A DNA stretch of 64,000 nt from contig NZ_VIGB01000003.1 in the NCBI RefSeq assembly GCF_006636205.1, positions 8,000,501-8,064,500 of the forward strand, given 5' to 3'. A program made the position numbers and the translations under genes. This DNA comes from Kitasatospora acidiphila. GTDB lineage: Bacteria > Actinomycetota > Actinomycetes > Streptomycetales > Streptomycetaceae. Numbering within the stretch: the first letter of the stretch is position 1; each line of letters opens with the position of its first letter. This document shows positions 35,884 through 43,722 of this stretch, in pieces. Under the pieces are notes generated by a model, which saw only the letters and a list, made by a program, of their open reading frames with translations, searched no databases and was not told where the DNA came from.

Positions 35884-36242
35884 TGCGGAAAGCAGTCCTG
35901 CTGGTCGATCTGGACGACACCCTGATACCGGACGTCCCGGCCGCCCGCCAAGCCATCGCCGGCACCCTGCGCAGCCTCGGCCTCGCGCATGACGCGGGCG
36001 CGGTGGACGGCGTGATCTGCGACCCACCCATCTGCCCGGTCAGCGAGCCCGGCGTGCACCACGGCAGGGGGATCGGCGAAGTGGTGCGGTGGTGCGGTGG
36101 TGCGGTGGTGCGAGTGTCGGCTATTCGAGTTGGCGTGAACACAATCATCACCGCAATTCGTCATGCACACTCAAACTCGCAATCGGCTTCCATCGGCCGC
36201 CGCCACGGATGGCTTTCCGGAAACTGCTCCGCACTCGGTTGA
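35884..36242 (+). pseudogene. Truncated HAD-hydrolase gene fragment
   Basis: An ATG with GGAGGG upstream begins a frame whose first 45 residues read K-A-V-L-L-V-D-L-D-D-T-L-I-P, the HAD motif I with nucleophile Asp, followed by a cap-like helix (A-R-Q-A-I-A-G-T-L-R-S-L-G-L). After about 36018 the frame becomes unrelated and runs through an 8-bp repeat tract to a stop. The catalytic motifs II-IV are absent. This is the 5' remnant of a phosphatase, cut by deletion or rearrangement. Confidence 0.6.
36081..36112. repeat. 8-bp tandem repeat, four copies
   Basis: GTGGTGCG is repeated four times without interruption, inside the broken HAD fragment. It may mark the point of rearrangement. Confidence 0.85.
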
Positions 36243-36407
36243 CCTGGGCCGCTGCACCAACGTGCACCGGTGGGTTGCACATCCGGTCGTCGGGTTTGCC
36301 CGAGCGTACCTGGCAGCCTCTGTAGCAGCTGTGTAGGTTTCAGAGAAATCACGGCGCCGGATATCCCGAAGTCGTGACCGATTGAAATGAACAGAGGAGA
36401 TTCCACC
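36243..36407. promoter_or_regulatory. Upstream region of the candidate peptide gene
   Basis: A 165-base spacer ends in GAGGAGATTCCACC before the peptide ATG. No palindrome was found, but the region should hold the operon's promoter. Confidence 0.35.
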
Positions 36408-36548
36408 ATGTCGCACCTGCCGCTGGACGAGCTTCCGTACCACGTCAGCGCCCCCACGCCGGACCTCGACGGCCAGCCCGAGGGGATCGCTCCGATCTAC
36501 CTGGTCAAGGCCGGGATCGTCGCCGTGGCCATCATCACGGCCATGTGA
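36408..36548 (+). CDS. 46-residue hydrophobic-tailed peptide, candidate RiPP precursor
   Basis: A short gene with a strong GAGGAG ribosome site 8 bases before the ATG. Residues 1-25 are polar and acidic (L-P-L-D-E-L-P-Y-H-V, T-P-D-L-D-G-Q-P-E-G). Residues 26-46 are hydrophobic (I-A-P-I-Y-L-V-K-A-G-I-V-A-V-A-I-I-T-A-M). A polar leader followed by a hydrophobic tail, then a hairpin, then possible modification genes is a common RiPP layout. It has no Cys and few Ser/Thr, so it is not a standard lanthipeptide or thiopeptide. A small membrane peptide is the alternative. I do not recognise the family. Confidence 0.6.
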   Translation: MSHLPLDELPYHVSAPTPDLDGQPEGIAPIYLVKAGIVAVAIITAM

Positions 36549-36586
36549 TGACCGCTTTGCTTCATCGTATTTGATTCGCTGTTCGC

Positions 36587-36634
36587 CTGGCTCAGGGGGT
36601 CACTCCCCTGATATTTTCCGGCCCCCTGAACCAG
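36587..36634 (+). promoter_or_regulatory. Mutually exclusive hairpins between peptide and downstream genes
   Basis: TCAGGGG (36592-36598) can pair with CCCCTGA (36605-36611), which TATTTT follows: a terminator. Alternatively the longer CTGGCTCAGGGGG (36587-36599) can pair with CCCCCTGAACCAG (36622-36634) with one mismatch, which excludes the terminator. It could act as an attenuator that gives more peptide than enzyme mRNA. Confidence 0.5.
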
Positions 36635-36677
36635 GTTATCAACGACCCGCCGAGGAACCTTGCCGAGGATGAATCAG

Positions 36678-37630
36678 ATGCCAGATGTTCTACCGGAAGT
36701 CGCGAGGCTCGCGGCACCGAAGGTCGCCCTTGATCCGCGAGCACCCCGTGCTCTGCACGAGCTGGCGTCGGAGGTCTTCCCGATTCTCCGGGAGTCCGGC
36801 CCGGAAGGAATGTGGGACTGCCGTCCGGCCTTCCTCCGGTTTCTGGCGTCCGACTTCTTCGTCGAATTCGCCAACTACGAACTGACGAAGGTCGCCGAGG
36901 ACAGGTTCTACCAGTTCACCGACGGGGCCACCGCCGCTGCCATGAACATCGTGCGAGGCGAGAGCTGGCACCTGTCGCTCCGGTTCGCCGGCAAGCAGTC
37001 CGCAGACCGCGCAAAGGTGCTCTGGAGCAGCACTGAGCACATGCTCCTCGGCGTCGGGGCGGTGCCGGGGACCGGCCCGCTGAGCTATGGGCTGCTGCAG
37101 CAGCCGGCGCCGGAGCCGCACGATGTCTTCGACCCGGAACGCCGTCTGGTCCACCTGGGCGAGCGGGTACTCGAGCCCGGTGAGGCGGCCGAATTCCACG
37201 CGGGCCGTGATCTCATCGACATCAAGCCCGCCGAGTCCCCTCGGTCCTGCTCGTCCTGTCCTCGCGCACCGTCGTCCCGTACCGCTGGGAGTACGACCAC
37301 GACACGCTCTCTCCCGTGCGGATGATGGCGGCCGAGGAGGCGCCCGGACGCCTGAACTCCGTCATCCGCTTCCTCGCGGCAGCGGGGGACCCGTCCTCCC
37401 TGCCGAGCCTGCGGACCCTGGCCGACCACAGCGACCACACCGTCCGGTGGAACGCCACCCGCGCCGCGTTGGTCCTCGACCGGCGCACCGGACTTGAGTT
37501 GCTCGAGCGCGCGACCGAGGATCCCCATCCGCATGTGAAGCAGACGGCTCGACGGTCTCTGCACGCCCTCCTCGGCGATGTCCAGTCCAGGACGGCCGAC
37601 CGCCCCAGCCCGACGCACGACCCGGAGTGA
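36678..37630 (+). pseudogene. Cupin-like/HEAT-repeat protein, first of a pair, one-base frameshift
   Basis: This would be a protein of about 317 residues, split across frames. The first frame covers S-W-H-L-S-L-R-F and G-R-D-L-I-D-I-K-P-A-E-S-P. After a C-run near 37238 the second frame continues V-L-L-V-L-S-S-R-T-V-V-P-Y-R-W-E-Y, then HEAT-like repeats (S-L-P-S-L-R-T-L-A-D-H, H-P-H-V-K-Q-T-A-R-R-S-L). One added base near 37238 joins them. It is homologous along its length to the next gene but lacks that protein's H-D-H-D iron-site-like motif. The start is chosen by GAGG 9 bases before the ATG. It probably forms a heteromeric partner of the second protein; function unknown. Confidence 0.6.
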
Positions 37631-37639
37631 GTGAAGAGC

Positions 37640-38530
37640 ATGGCGTACACGCTGGAAACCGATGAGAACCACCGTCTTGACCTCAGGGACTACATCGACC
37701 ACGTCAAGAGCGCCGTCGACGTCCGCAGCGAGGACTCGATCGTGGACTCCGCCGACGCGCTCCGAGCCCTGAGCAACAACGCGACGGTCCTGGTCGACCT
37801 GGTGAACGAAGGCCTGCGCGATGTCGCGGAGTTCCAGAGCGGAAACCCGTACGGCGCGCAGTCACTGACCCTCGCGCGCGGCGACCGATGGCTGATCCGC
37901 GCGAACATCTGGATGCCGCAGGCGCGCAACGCGCAGGCACGGGAGAACGAGGACGTCCTGCACTCGTATGAGCTCCCGCACGACCACGACTTCTCCTTCC
38001 TGACGGTCGGCCACATGGGCTCCGGCTACGAGACGTCCATCTGGGAGTACGAGCCGGAGCAGGTCAAGGGCTACCCGGGCGAGCCGGTGGACATGAGATT
38101 CCTCGAACACACGTCACTCGGTCCGGGAAAGGTGATGTTCTACCGCGCCTCGCGCGACATCCATGTGCAGCACTATCCGAGCGAGATCTCGGTCTCGCTG
38201 AACCTCATGGTCGTCAACCCGGAGACCCGGCAGCCGAACCAGTTCCTCTTCGACATGGAGAAGGGAACCATCAGGTCGTACCTGAACGGCAGTGAGGAGT
38301 ACGGTCCGCTCCTCGTCTGCGCCCTCGCGGGTCATGTCGGCGACGACCGTACCGTGGACTTGCTGGGCAAGGTCGCCGAACGTGATGCCCGACCGCAGTT
38401 GCGCTTCCGGGCCGTGGAGGCCCTTGCCCAGCTGAGCGACGGCGATCCTCGGAGCGTCTTCGAGAAGGCCCTCGCCGATCCGCACCCCTATGTGCACAGT
38501 CGTGTCGTGGAGCGCCTCGCGGCACCGTGA
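37640..38530 (+). CDS. Cupin-like/HEAT-repeat protein, second of a pair
   Basis: This 296-residue protein has two parts. Residues about 60-200 look like a beta-barrel (cupin) with E-L-P-H-D-H-D-F-S-F, a Glu in W-E-Y-E-P and a later H in R-D-I-H-V-Q-H-Y-P. His-X-His...Glu...His is the usual metal triad or tetrad of cupin dioxygenases. Residues about 215-296 are HEAT-like repeats (L-L-V-C-A-L-A-G-H-V-G, L-R-F-R-A-V-E-A-L-A-Q-L). Such repeats bind peptides or proteins. With the small peptide upstream it could be a metal-dependent modifying enzyme, but no activity is known to me. Confidence 0.6.
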   Translation: MAYTLETDENHRLDLRDYIDHVKSAVDVRSEDSIVDSADALRALSNNATVLVDLVNEGLRDVAEFQSGNPYGAQSLTLARGDRWLIRANIWMPQARNAQARENEDVLHSYELPHDHDFSFLTVGHMGSGYETSIWEYEPEQVKGYPGEPVDMRFLEHTSLGPGKVMFYRASRDIHVQHYPSEISVSLNLMVVNPETRQPNQFLFDMEKGTIRSYLNGSEEYGPLLVCALAGHVGDDRTVDLLGKVAERDARPQLRFRAVEALAQLSDGDPRSVFEKALADPHPYVHSRVVERLAAP

Positions 38531-38545
38531 CCCGGCGGGGTCAAG

Positions 38546-39811
38546 CTAAGTATGTTCGGACGGTACTCGATCGCCGTCAGTGTGTTGTCGGCAAAGGCCC
38601 GCGCCCCGGCTGGCTCCACCCCGGCTGGCCTCCGCGCCCCGGATGTGCAGGTAAACCGCCGCCGTTGCCGTCAGCATCGCGATGGCCAGCAGCAGGAGTT
38701 GGTAGCCCACGACGGCTATCAGCGCGGCGCCGAGGGCGATGGCGAGGGTCTGGGGCACGGTGAGTGCCAGGGTCAGGGCAGCGTCGGTGCGGCCCATCAG
38801 GGTTGGCGGGGTGCGGCGTTGGAAGAGCGTCGTGAGGCCGACCATGAGCCAGGGCAGGCCCGCGCCGATCAGGGCGGCACCGGTCAGGGCGGCCGGGGTG
38901 GCGGGGGCGATCTGCAGCAGGAAGCCGCCGCTGGTCGCCGCCAAGCCCACTGCGGCGAGGCGCTGTTCGCCCAGGCGGCGGAGGGCTGCGGTGGCGGTGC
39001 AGCCGGCGGCGATGGCACCGGCGCCCTGGGCGGTGGTCAGTACTCCCAGAAAGCCGTTGGGGCGGTGCAGGCCCTGGCTGACCACGGCGAAGACGGTGGG
39101 TTCCGACAGGCCGAAGGCGCAGACGGCCAGCACGGTCGCGACGGTGAGGTGCCGCAGCTCCGGGGTGTGCCGGAGGTGCCGCAGTCCGTCGCCGGCCTCG
39201 TCAAGTAGCCGCCTACCGGACGGTGTTGGGGCCTTCTCGGTCACCCGGAGGGCGGCCAGGGTCAGCACGGCCACCACGAAGGTGACCGCGTCGCCGATGA
39301 CCATCGGGGCCGGCCCGAAAGCCGTCAGGAGACCGGCGCCCAGCAGCGGGGTGATCAGCCGCATGCCCCACTGCGCGGTCTGCAGCGCGCTGTTGGCCGC
39401 GCCCAACTGCTCGGTGGGCACCAGGGTTTGCAGCAGTGCGGTCTGAGTCGGGGTGAGAACGGCAGCGGAAACGCCGTAGCCGACCAGCACCGCGTAGATC
39501 AGCCAGACCTGGCCCTGGCCACGCACCAGGAGCAGCAGCAGGACCAGCGCGGCGGTGGCGGCGTTGACGGCGATCAGCAGCGGGCGGCGGCGCATCCGAT
39601 CGGCGAGCAGTCCGCCGAGTGGGCTGGCCAACGAGCCGACGGCGAGCATGAAGAAGGACAGGCCCGCGGCGGCGGCACTTCCGGTGAGCGTCTTGATCCA
39701 GATGCCGAGTGCCAGCCACAGCGCGGAGTCGCCGAGTGAGGAGAGCAGTTGTCCGGCCAGGTAGAGGCGAGCATCGCGATCGGCCGGCAGGCGGCGCATC
39801 CGGCCGATCAC
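38546..39811 (-). CDS. MFS transporter (drug-efflux type)
   Basis: This 421-residue protein has about twelve hydrophobic helices. L-A-D-R-M-R-R-R-P-L, the loop 2-3 motif of MFS exporters, lies near residue 70. It belongs to the MFS_3/enterobactin-exporter-like group. It starts at GTG overlapping the ArsR-type regulator stop (GTGA), so the two are co-translated and the regulator presumably senses the exported compound. The substrate is unknown. Confidence 0.88.
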   Translation of the reverse strand: MIGRMRRLPADRDARLYLAGQLLSSLGDSALWLALGIWIKTLTGSAAAAGLSFFMLAVGSLASPLGGLLADRMRRRPLLIAVNAATAALVLLLLLVRGQGQVWLIYAVLVGYGVSAAVLTPTQTALLQTLVPTEQLGAANSALQTAQWGMRLITPLLGAGLLTAFGPAPMVIGDAVTFVVAVLTLAALRVTEKAPTPSGRRLLDEAGDGLRHLRHTPELRHLTVATVLAVCAFGLSEPTVFAVVSQGLHRPNGFLGVLTTAQGAGAIAAGCTATAALRRLGEQRLAAVGLAATSGGFLLQIAPATPAALTGAALIGAGLPWLMVGLTTLFQRRTPPTLMGRTDAALTLALTVPQTLAIALGAALIAVVGYQLLLLAIAMLTATAAVYLHIRGAEASRGGASRGAGLCRQHTDGDRVPSEHT

Positions 39812-40428
39812 TGCGCCGACTTCACCGCATCGAGCGGGAAGGTGAACAGCACCAGCTCGACGGGCAGACTGCCGGACGGACGCCGGGCCGGGTCGGCCAA
39901 GCGGTCGCGGTAGCGGTCCAGCACGGCCAGCAGATCGGCGTTCAACTCCCTGGCCTCATCCGGCGTCACATAGGCCAGATGCTCCATGGCCTCCGTCACC
40001 CGCTGCCAGTCCCCGTCGAACTGGGCGCGACGGCTGTTCACCGTGCTGATGCGCTGGAGCCAGGTGTCCCAGAGCAGTTGCGACAGCGCACCGGCTGCTG
40101 CCGAACCTTCCGAGTCGGGCTGCACCTCGTCCAACGAGAAGCCGATGTGGCTCCGCCGCCACGGCCGCCGTCGCCCCGCCGCCGCTCCGGCCTCCTCGAC
40201 GAAGCCGTACTTGGCCAGCGTGCGCAGGTGGAACGCGCAGTTGGTCGGCGATTCCCCGATCAGCTCCGCGGCCTCCGTGGCCGTGAGTGGCTCGCGTTGG
40301 GCCAGCGCCTCCAGCAGGGCCAGCCGGGTGGGGTGAGCGACGGCCCGCATGGCCTTGGGGTCGGTCAGTCGACGTATCGGGCGTGCGGCGTCGGCCTGTT
40401 GAGGCTGCGACGGCTTCTCGAAAGACAT
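39808..40428 (-). CDS. ArsR-family winged-helix regulator
   Basis: This 206-residue protein has an ArsR-type wHTH: M-R-A-V-A-H-P-T-R-L-A-L-L-E-A-L, then T-A-T-E-A-A-E-L-I-G-E-S-P-T-N-C-A-F-H-L-R-T-L-A-K-Y-G. A C-terminal extension of about 100 residues follows, as in the subgroup that controls MFS pumps. It lacks the metal-binding CxC motif. GTTTCGAAAC directly abuts the ATG and there is no clear Shine-Dalgarno sequence, so the message may be leaderless. Confidence 0.88.
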   Translation of the reverse strand: MSFEKPSQPQQADAARPIRRLTDPKAMRAVAHPTRLALLEALAQREPLTATEAAELIGESPTNCAFHLRTLAKYGFVEEAGAAAGRRRPWRRSHIGFSLDEVQPDSEGSAAAGALSQLLWDTWLQRISTVNSRRAQFDGDWQRVTEAMEHLAYVTPDEARELNADLLAVLDRYRDRLADPARRPSGSLPVELVLFTFPLDAVKSAQ

Positions 40429-40453
40429 GTTTCGAAACGGTACGCTCGAAAGG
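40419..40453. promoter_or_regulatory. Triple TCGAAA operator at the arsR-like start
   Basis: A perfect 10-base palindrome GTTTCGAAAC (40429-40438) is flanked by CTCGAAAG copies near 40419 and 40445. The cluster overlaps the regulator's start codon, a typical autorepression arrangement. Confidence 0.5.
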
Positions 40454-40552
40454 GTAAAGAGGACAAGGGACCTGTCGATCGGTCAGGGAAGGTCCATGCC
40501 CACTGCTGAGGGCTATGATCGGGCCGCGCAAGATCACGTACTGGGGGGTGCG

Positions 40553-41599
40553 ATGTTCGGGTCCGTGGAAGGAAGAGCTCGGAAGGGCTGGCTGAGTCGG
40601 CTGAAGTGGTGGGCCGACGGCGGACGTCGGGCGCCGCAGGTCGCTGCGGTCCGGCCGGGGGACACGGTGATGCTCAGCCAGTACCTCAACGGCGATTCGC
40701 CCTGGTTGGAGACCGGCAAGCCGGTCGATCTGGGGCATTTGGTGGCGGCCGCGGCGGCGATGTGCAGGCCGGCGCGAGAGATCGCCGACAGGTTGACGGC
40801 CCTGGGTTATGAGGTGCCGGAACCGCCGCCACAGGACGTCCAGGGCGGCGACGAGCTGATGGTGAGCCTCTCCCTGGACGGCTGGCCGCGCTGGCTGCCG
40901 AGTGCCGAGCTGGTCCCGGCCGACCACGTGTTGCGTGCGGCGGCAGCCACCGGCCGTACCCCGGGTGAGGTGATGGCCCGGTTCGCCGCGCTCGGCTACC
41001 GGATCACGGACGCCGTGCCCGACAGTGCCGCCGGCCCGGCCGACAACGCGCTGCTCAGCGAGTACCTCGATGGCGAGTGGCCGTGGCTGGAGACCGACGA
41101 GCCGGTCGAGTTCGGGCATCTGGTGGCCGCTGCAGCCAAGACGGATCGCTCGGCCGGTGAGGTCGCGGCGCGCCTGGCGGCCCTGGGGTTCCGCCTGCCC
41201 GAGGTGGCGCTGCCGGATGTTCTCCCCGGCGATGAACTGCTGGTCAGCCGTAGCCTGGAGGGTTGGCCGCACTGGTTGGCGCTGACAGATCCGGTGCCGG
41301 CCGACCACGTCCTGCGCGCGGCGGCGATCACCGGCCGCACCGCGAGCGAGGTCGTCGGGCGGCTGGTGGCGTTGGGCTACCAACTCCCTGACGCCCCAAC
41401 CGACTCCGCCGTCGAAGCCGACGACATCGTGCTGCTCAGCCAGTTCCTCGACAGCGAGTCGCCCTGGCTGGAGACCGATGAGTCGGTCCCCGCCGACCAC
41501 ATCAGAAAAGCCGCCAAAGCCACCGGCCGGCGCCGCGGCGAGGTGGCTGCCCGCCTGGCGGTGCTGGGCTACCGCAGTAGCCAGGTGAGGTGCGGGTGA
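40553..41599 (+). CDS. Tandem-repeat protein (five wHTH-like repeats)
   Basis: This 348-residue soluble protein is almost wholly made of about five repeats of 60-65 residues. Each has the form L-S-x-x-L-D-G-x-x-P-W-L-E-T...P-A-D-H-V-L-R-A-A-A-x-T-G-R-x-x-x-E-V-A-x-R-L-x-x-L-G-Y-x-L-P. The last helices look like a helix-turn-helix, and similar repeats occur in streptomycete proteins annotated as wHTH effector-associated domains. GGGGGG lies 4 bases before the ATG at 40553. The role may be adaptor or DNA/protein binding. I do not know a characterised member. The next gene is coupled by GTGA. Confidence 0.7.
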   Translation: MFGSVEGRARKGWLSRLKWWADGGRRAPQVAAVRPGDTVMLSQYLNGDSPWLETGKPVDLGHLVAAAAAMCRPAREIADRLTALGYEVPEPPPQDVQGGDELMVSLSLDGWPRWLPSAELVPADHVLRAAAATGRTPGEVMARFAALGYRITDAVPDSAAGPADNALLSEYLDGEWPWLETDEPVEFGHLVAAAAKTDRSAGEVAARLAALGFRLPEVALPDVLPGDELLVSRSLEGWPHWLALTDPVPADHVLRAAAITGRTASEVVGRLVALGYQLPDAPTDSAVEADDIVLLSQFLDSESPWLETDESVPADHIRKAAKATGRRRGEVAARLAVLGYRSSQVRCG

Positions 41600-41871
41600 C
41601 GGGCGTGGAGCCGGTGCAGCCGGGCCTCGACGAGATCGAAGCCCGGTTCGCCGCCGTGGTGGAGGGGCGGGTGAGTCGGGACGAGGTGGACCGCTGGGCG
41701 AGCCGGTGGGTGGTGGACGACGCGCTGGAGTGGGGAGAGCTGGAGTGGTGGGCGCTCAACCTGCTCGTCGGCGTCGACCTGCCCGCCGGACCGCCGCCGG
41801 CGGGGTTCCTGCACGGCGACGAGCAACTGCGTGGCTGGCTGGACGAACTCCGGCGCAGCCGGATGAGCTGA
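41596..41871 (+). CDS. Small acidic hypothetical protein
   Basis: This 91-residue protein has a helical, Trp- and Glu-rich sequence (W-A-S-R-W-V-V-D-D-A-L-E-W-G-E-L-E-W-W-A-L-N). It starts at a GTG that overlaps the stop of the repeat protein, so it is likely translated with it. Sequence resembles small streptomycete proteins of unknown function; no motif identified. Confidence 0.6.
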   Translation: MTGVEPVQPGLDEIEARFAAVVEGRVSRDEVDRWASRWVVDDALEWGELEWWALNLLVGVDLPAGPPPAGFLHGDEQLRGWLDELRRSRMS

Positions 41872-41917
41872 GAAACCCCCTGGTCAGATGGGGTGGCCAG
41901 GCGCTACCTTGTGCCGC

Positions 41918-42445
41918 GTGATCAACGAGACCGGCGTGTTGCCGCCGACCGTGTACCCGTCCGACAAGCGGCGGGTCGTCCTGATGCTGCTCGGCGCGCT
42001 GGCCTTCGTCGCGCTGGGCGTGGGGCTGTTGATCTGGCACGGCTCGGTGAAGGCGGTGATCGGCGGTGTGCTGGCGGTTCCGTTCTTCGGGGCCTGCGCG
42101 GTGCTGTACGGGATCCGACTGGTGAAGGGCCGACCGGAGCTGATCATCGACCAGGCCGGAGTGGAGCACGCTCAACTCGGGCGGATCGCCTGGCAGGAGA
42201 TCGCCGGGCTGCGGATCCGGGAGATGACCGTGCGAAGCGCCAAGCAGCGCTTCATCGAGCTGCTGCTGCACGACCCCGCCGGCTACCTGGCGCGCGCACC
42301 GCGGCTGGTGAAGATGACCGCTTCCGGCAACCGTGGTCTGGGCTTCGGCCCGGCGAACATCTCCGCCAACACGCTGCCGGTCGGCTCGGAGGAGGTGATC
42401 GCAGCGATGCTGCGCCACCAGCCGCAGCTGGCCGTCTACCGCTGA
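41918..42445 (+). CDS. STM3941-family membrane protein
   Basis: This 175-residue protein has two hydrophobic helices (residues about 18-35 and 45-65). A PH-like soluble domain follows, with G-R-P-E-L-I-I-D-Q-A-G-V and I-A-W-Q-E-I-A-G-L-R-I-R, as in STM3941-family proteins. These are widespread small membrane proteins, often found near polymorphic-toxin immunity genes, but the role is unknown. The GTG at 41918 is preferred over an upstream ATG, as it begins the hydrophilic N-tail cleanly. Confidence 0.7.
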   Translation: MINETGVLPPTVYPSDKRRVVLMLLGALAFVALGVGLLIWHGSVKAVIGGVLAVPFFGACAVLYGIRLVKGRPELIIDQAGVEHAQLGRIAWQEIAGLRIREMTVRSAKQRFIELLLHDPAGYLARAPRLVKMTASGNRGLGFGPANISANTLPVGSEEVIAAMLRHQPQLAVYR

Positions 42446-42470
42446 CGCCGCTCAACAAGGCAGGGAACAC

Positions 42471-43064
42471 ATGCCCCCGATCGACCCCGTCGTCCCACCC
42501 GGCCGCCTCGCGACGCCGCCGCACCCAGAGCTCAGCCTCCCCACCGGCCATCTCCTGCGCCCCTGGCGCGAGGGCGGAGACGGTGATGCCCTGGCCCTGC
42601 TGACGGCCGCGCAGGACCCGGCGATCCAGCAGTGGAACCTGTTCAGCGTGGACTCAGTGGCGGACGCCCGTCGCCGGATCCAGCGCATGCATGAGCGCCG
42701 CCAGGCCGAGCAAGCCGCCATCTGGGCGATCGCAGAGCCGGGCGCCGACAGCCCCGCCGTCGGCCTGATCGGCTGGCGCGAGCTGGAGCTGGCGGGCGGC
42801 AGCGCCGAGATCGTCTACTGGCTGCTGCCCGAGGCCCGCGGCCGTGGTGTCGCGCTGGCGGCGGTTCGGCGGCTCAGCCAGTGGGCGCTGGACGAGCTCG
42901 GCCTGCACCGGCTGGAGCTCTGCCACTCGACGGCGAACCCGGCCTCCTGCCGGGTGGCGGCCAAGGCCGGCTACGCCCTCGAAGGCACCATGCGCAGCGC
43001 CCTGCTGCACGCGGACGGCTGGCACGACCAGCACCTGCACGCCCGCATCAAGGGCGACGCCTGA
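42471..43064 (+). CDS. GNAT-family N-acetyltransferase (RimJ/RimL-like)
   Basis: This 197-residue acetyl-CoA-dependent transferase ends in the RimJ-type signature. It has Y-W-L-L-P-E-A-R-G-R-G-V-A, the acetyl-CoA loop R/Q-x-x-G-R/G-x-G/A, then L-G-L-H-R-L-E-L and N-P-A-S-C-R-V-A-A-K-A-G-Y. Such enzymes acetylate ribosomal protein N-termini or small amines. Located 25 bases after the STM3941 gene with no other link. Confidence 0.88.
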   Translation: MPPIDPVVPPGRLATPPHPELSLPTGHLLRPWREGGDGDALALLTAAQDPAIQQWNLFSVDSVADARRRIQRMHERRQAEQAAIWAIAEPGADSPAVGLIGWRELELAGGSAEIVYWLLPEARGRGVALAAVRRLSQWALDELGLHRLELCHSTANPASCRVAAKAGYALEGTMRSALLHADGWHDQHLHARIKGDA

Positions 43065-43116
43065 CCGCCGCAGACCCCGCAGACCCCGCAGGGTGCAGCA
43101 GGTGCCAGCAGGGCCG

Positions 43117-43680
43117 CTACCCTTCGCCGACCGCCGCCTCCCACGCGGCAAGGGTCATGCTGAACTCCATGAGCGGCATGCCGTACCAGCGCTCGGTGAC
43201 ACCGCTGTCGGCCATACCGAGGCGGCGGCAGACGGCCGCCGAGCGCTGGTTGTCGGGCCGGACCACGGCGCGGATCTCCGCGAGGCCGTCGGCGAAGCCC
43301 TTGGCGAGGGCGCCACGGGCGGCCTCCGTCGCGAAGCCGTGACCCCAGGAGTCGGGGTGCAGATGCCAGCCGACCTCCACCACATCGGTCGGTCCGTCGG
43401 CGTCCGTCATCGGCAGCAGCAGCACCGTCCCGGCGACCGCACCGGTGTCCAGCCGCTCCAGCGCCCACGCCCCGAACCGGGGATCCTCGGCGCCGCGCAG
43501 TCGGCAGCGCTCGATGAACACGGCTGCCTCGTCGGGCTTTTCGTAGGCGCGCGGGGTGCTGCCGAGCCACTGGGCCACCTCCCAGCGGGAGTAGAGGTCG
43601 AACGCCCGGTCCTGGTCGGCGGGGCTCCACTGACGCACCGTCAGACGATCGGTGGTGTAGACGGTTTCGGGTTGCGGCAT
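43117..43680 (-). CDS. GNAT-family N-acetyltransferase
   Basis: This 187-residue RimJ-type transferase has T-D-R-L-T-V-R-Q-W at the N-terminus, G-H-G-F-A-T-E-A-A-R-G for acetyl-CoA binding, and S-A-A-V-C-R-R-L-G-M at the end. It is convergent with the previous GNAT gene. Acceptor unknown. Confidence 0.88.
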   Translation of the reverse strand: MPQPETVYTTDRLTVRQWSPADQDRAFDLYSRWEVAQWLGSTPRAYEKPDEAAVFIERCRLRGAEDPRFGAWALERLDTGAVAGTVLLLPMTDADGPTDVVEVGWHLHPDSWGHGFATEAARGALAKGFADGLAEIRAVVRPDNQRSAAVCRRLGMADSGVTERWYGMPLMEFSMTLAAWEAAVGEG

Positions 43681-43722
43681 GCGGGAGCTCCTGGAGAAGA
43701 GGTTGTCGAGTAGGAGTGCCGC

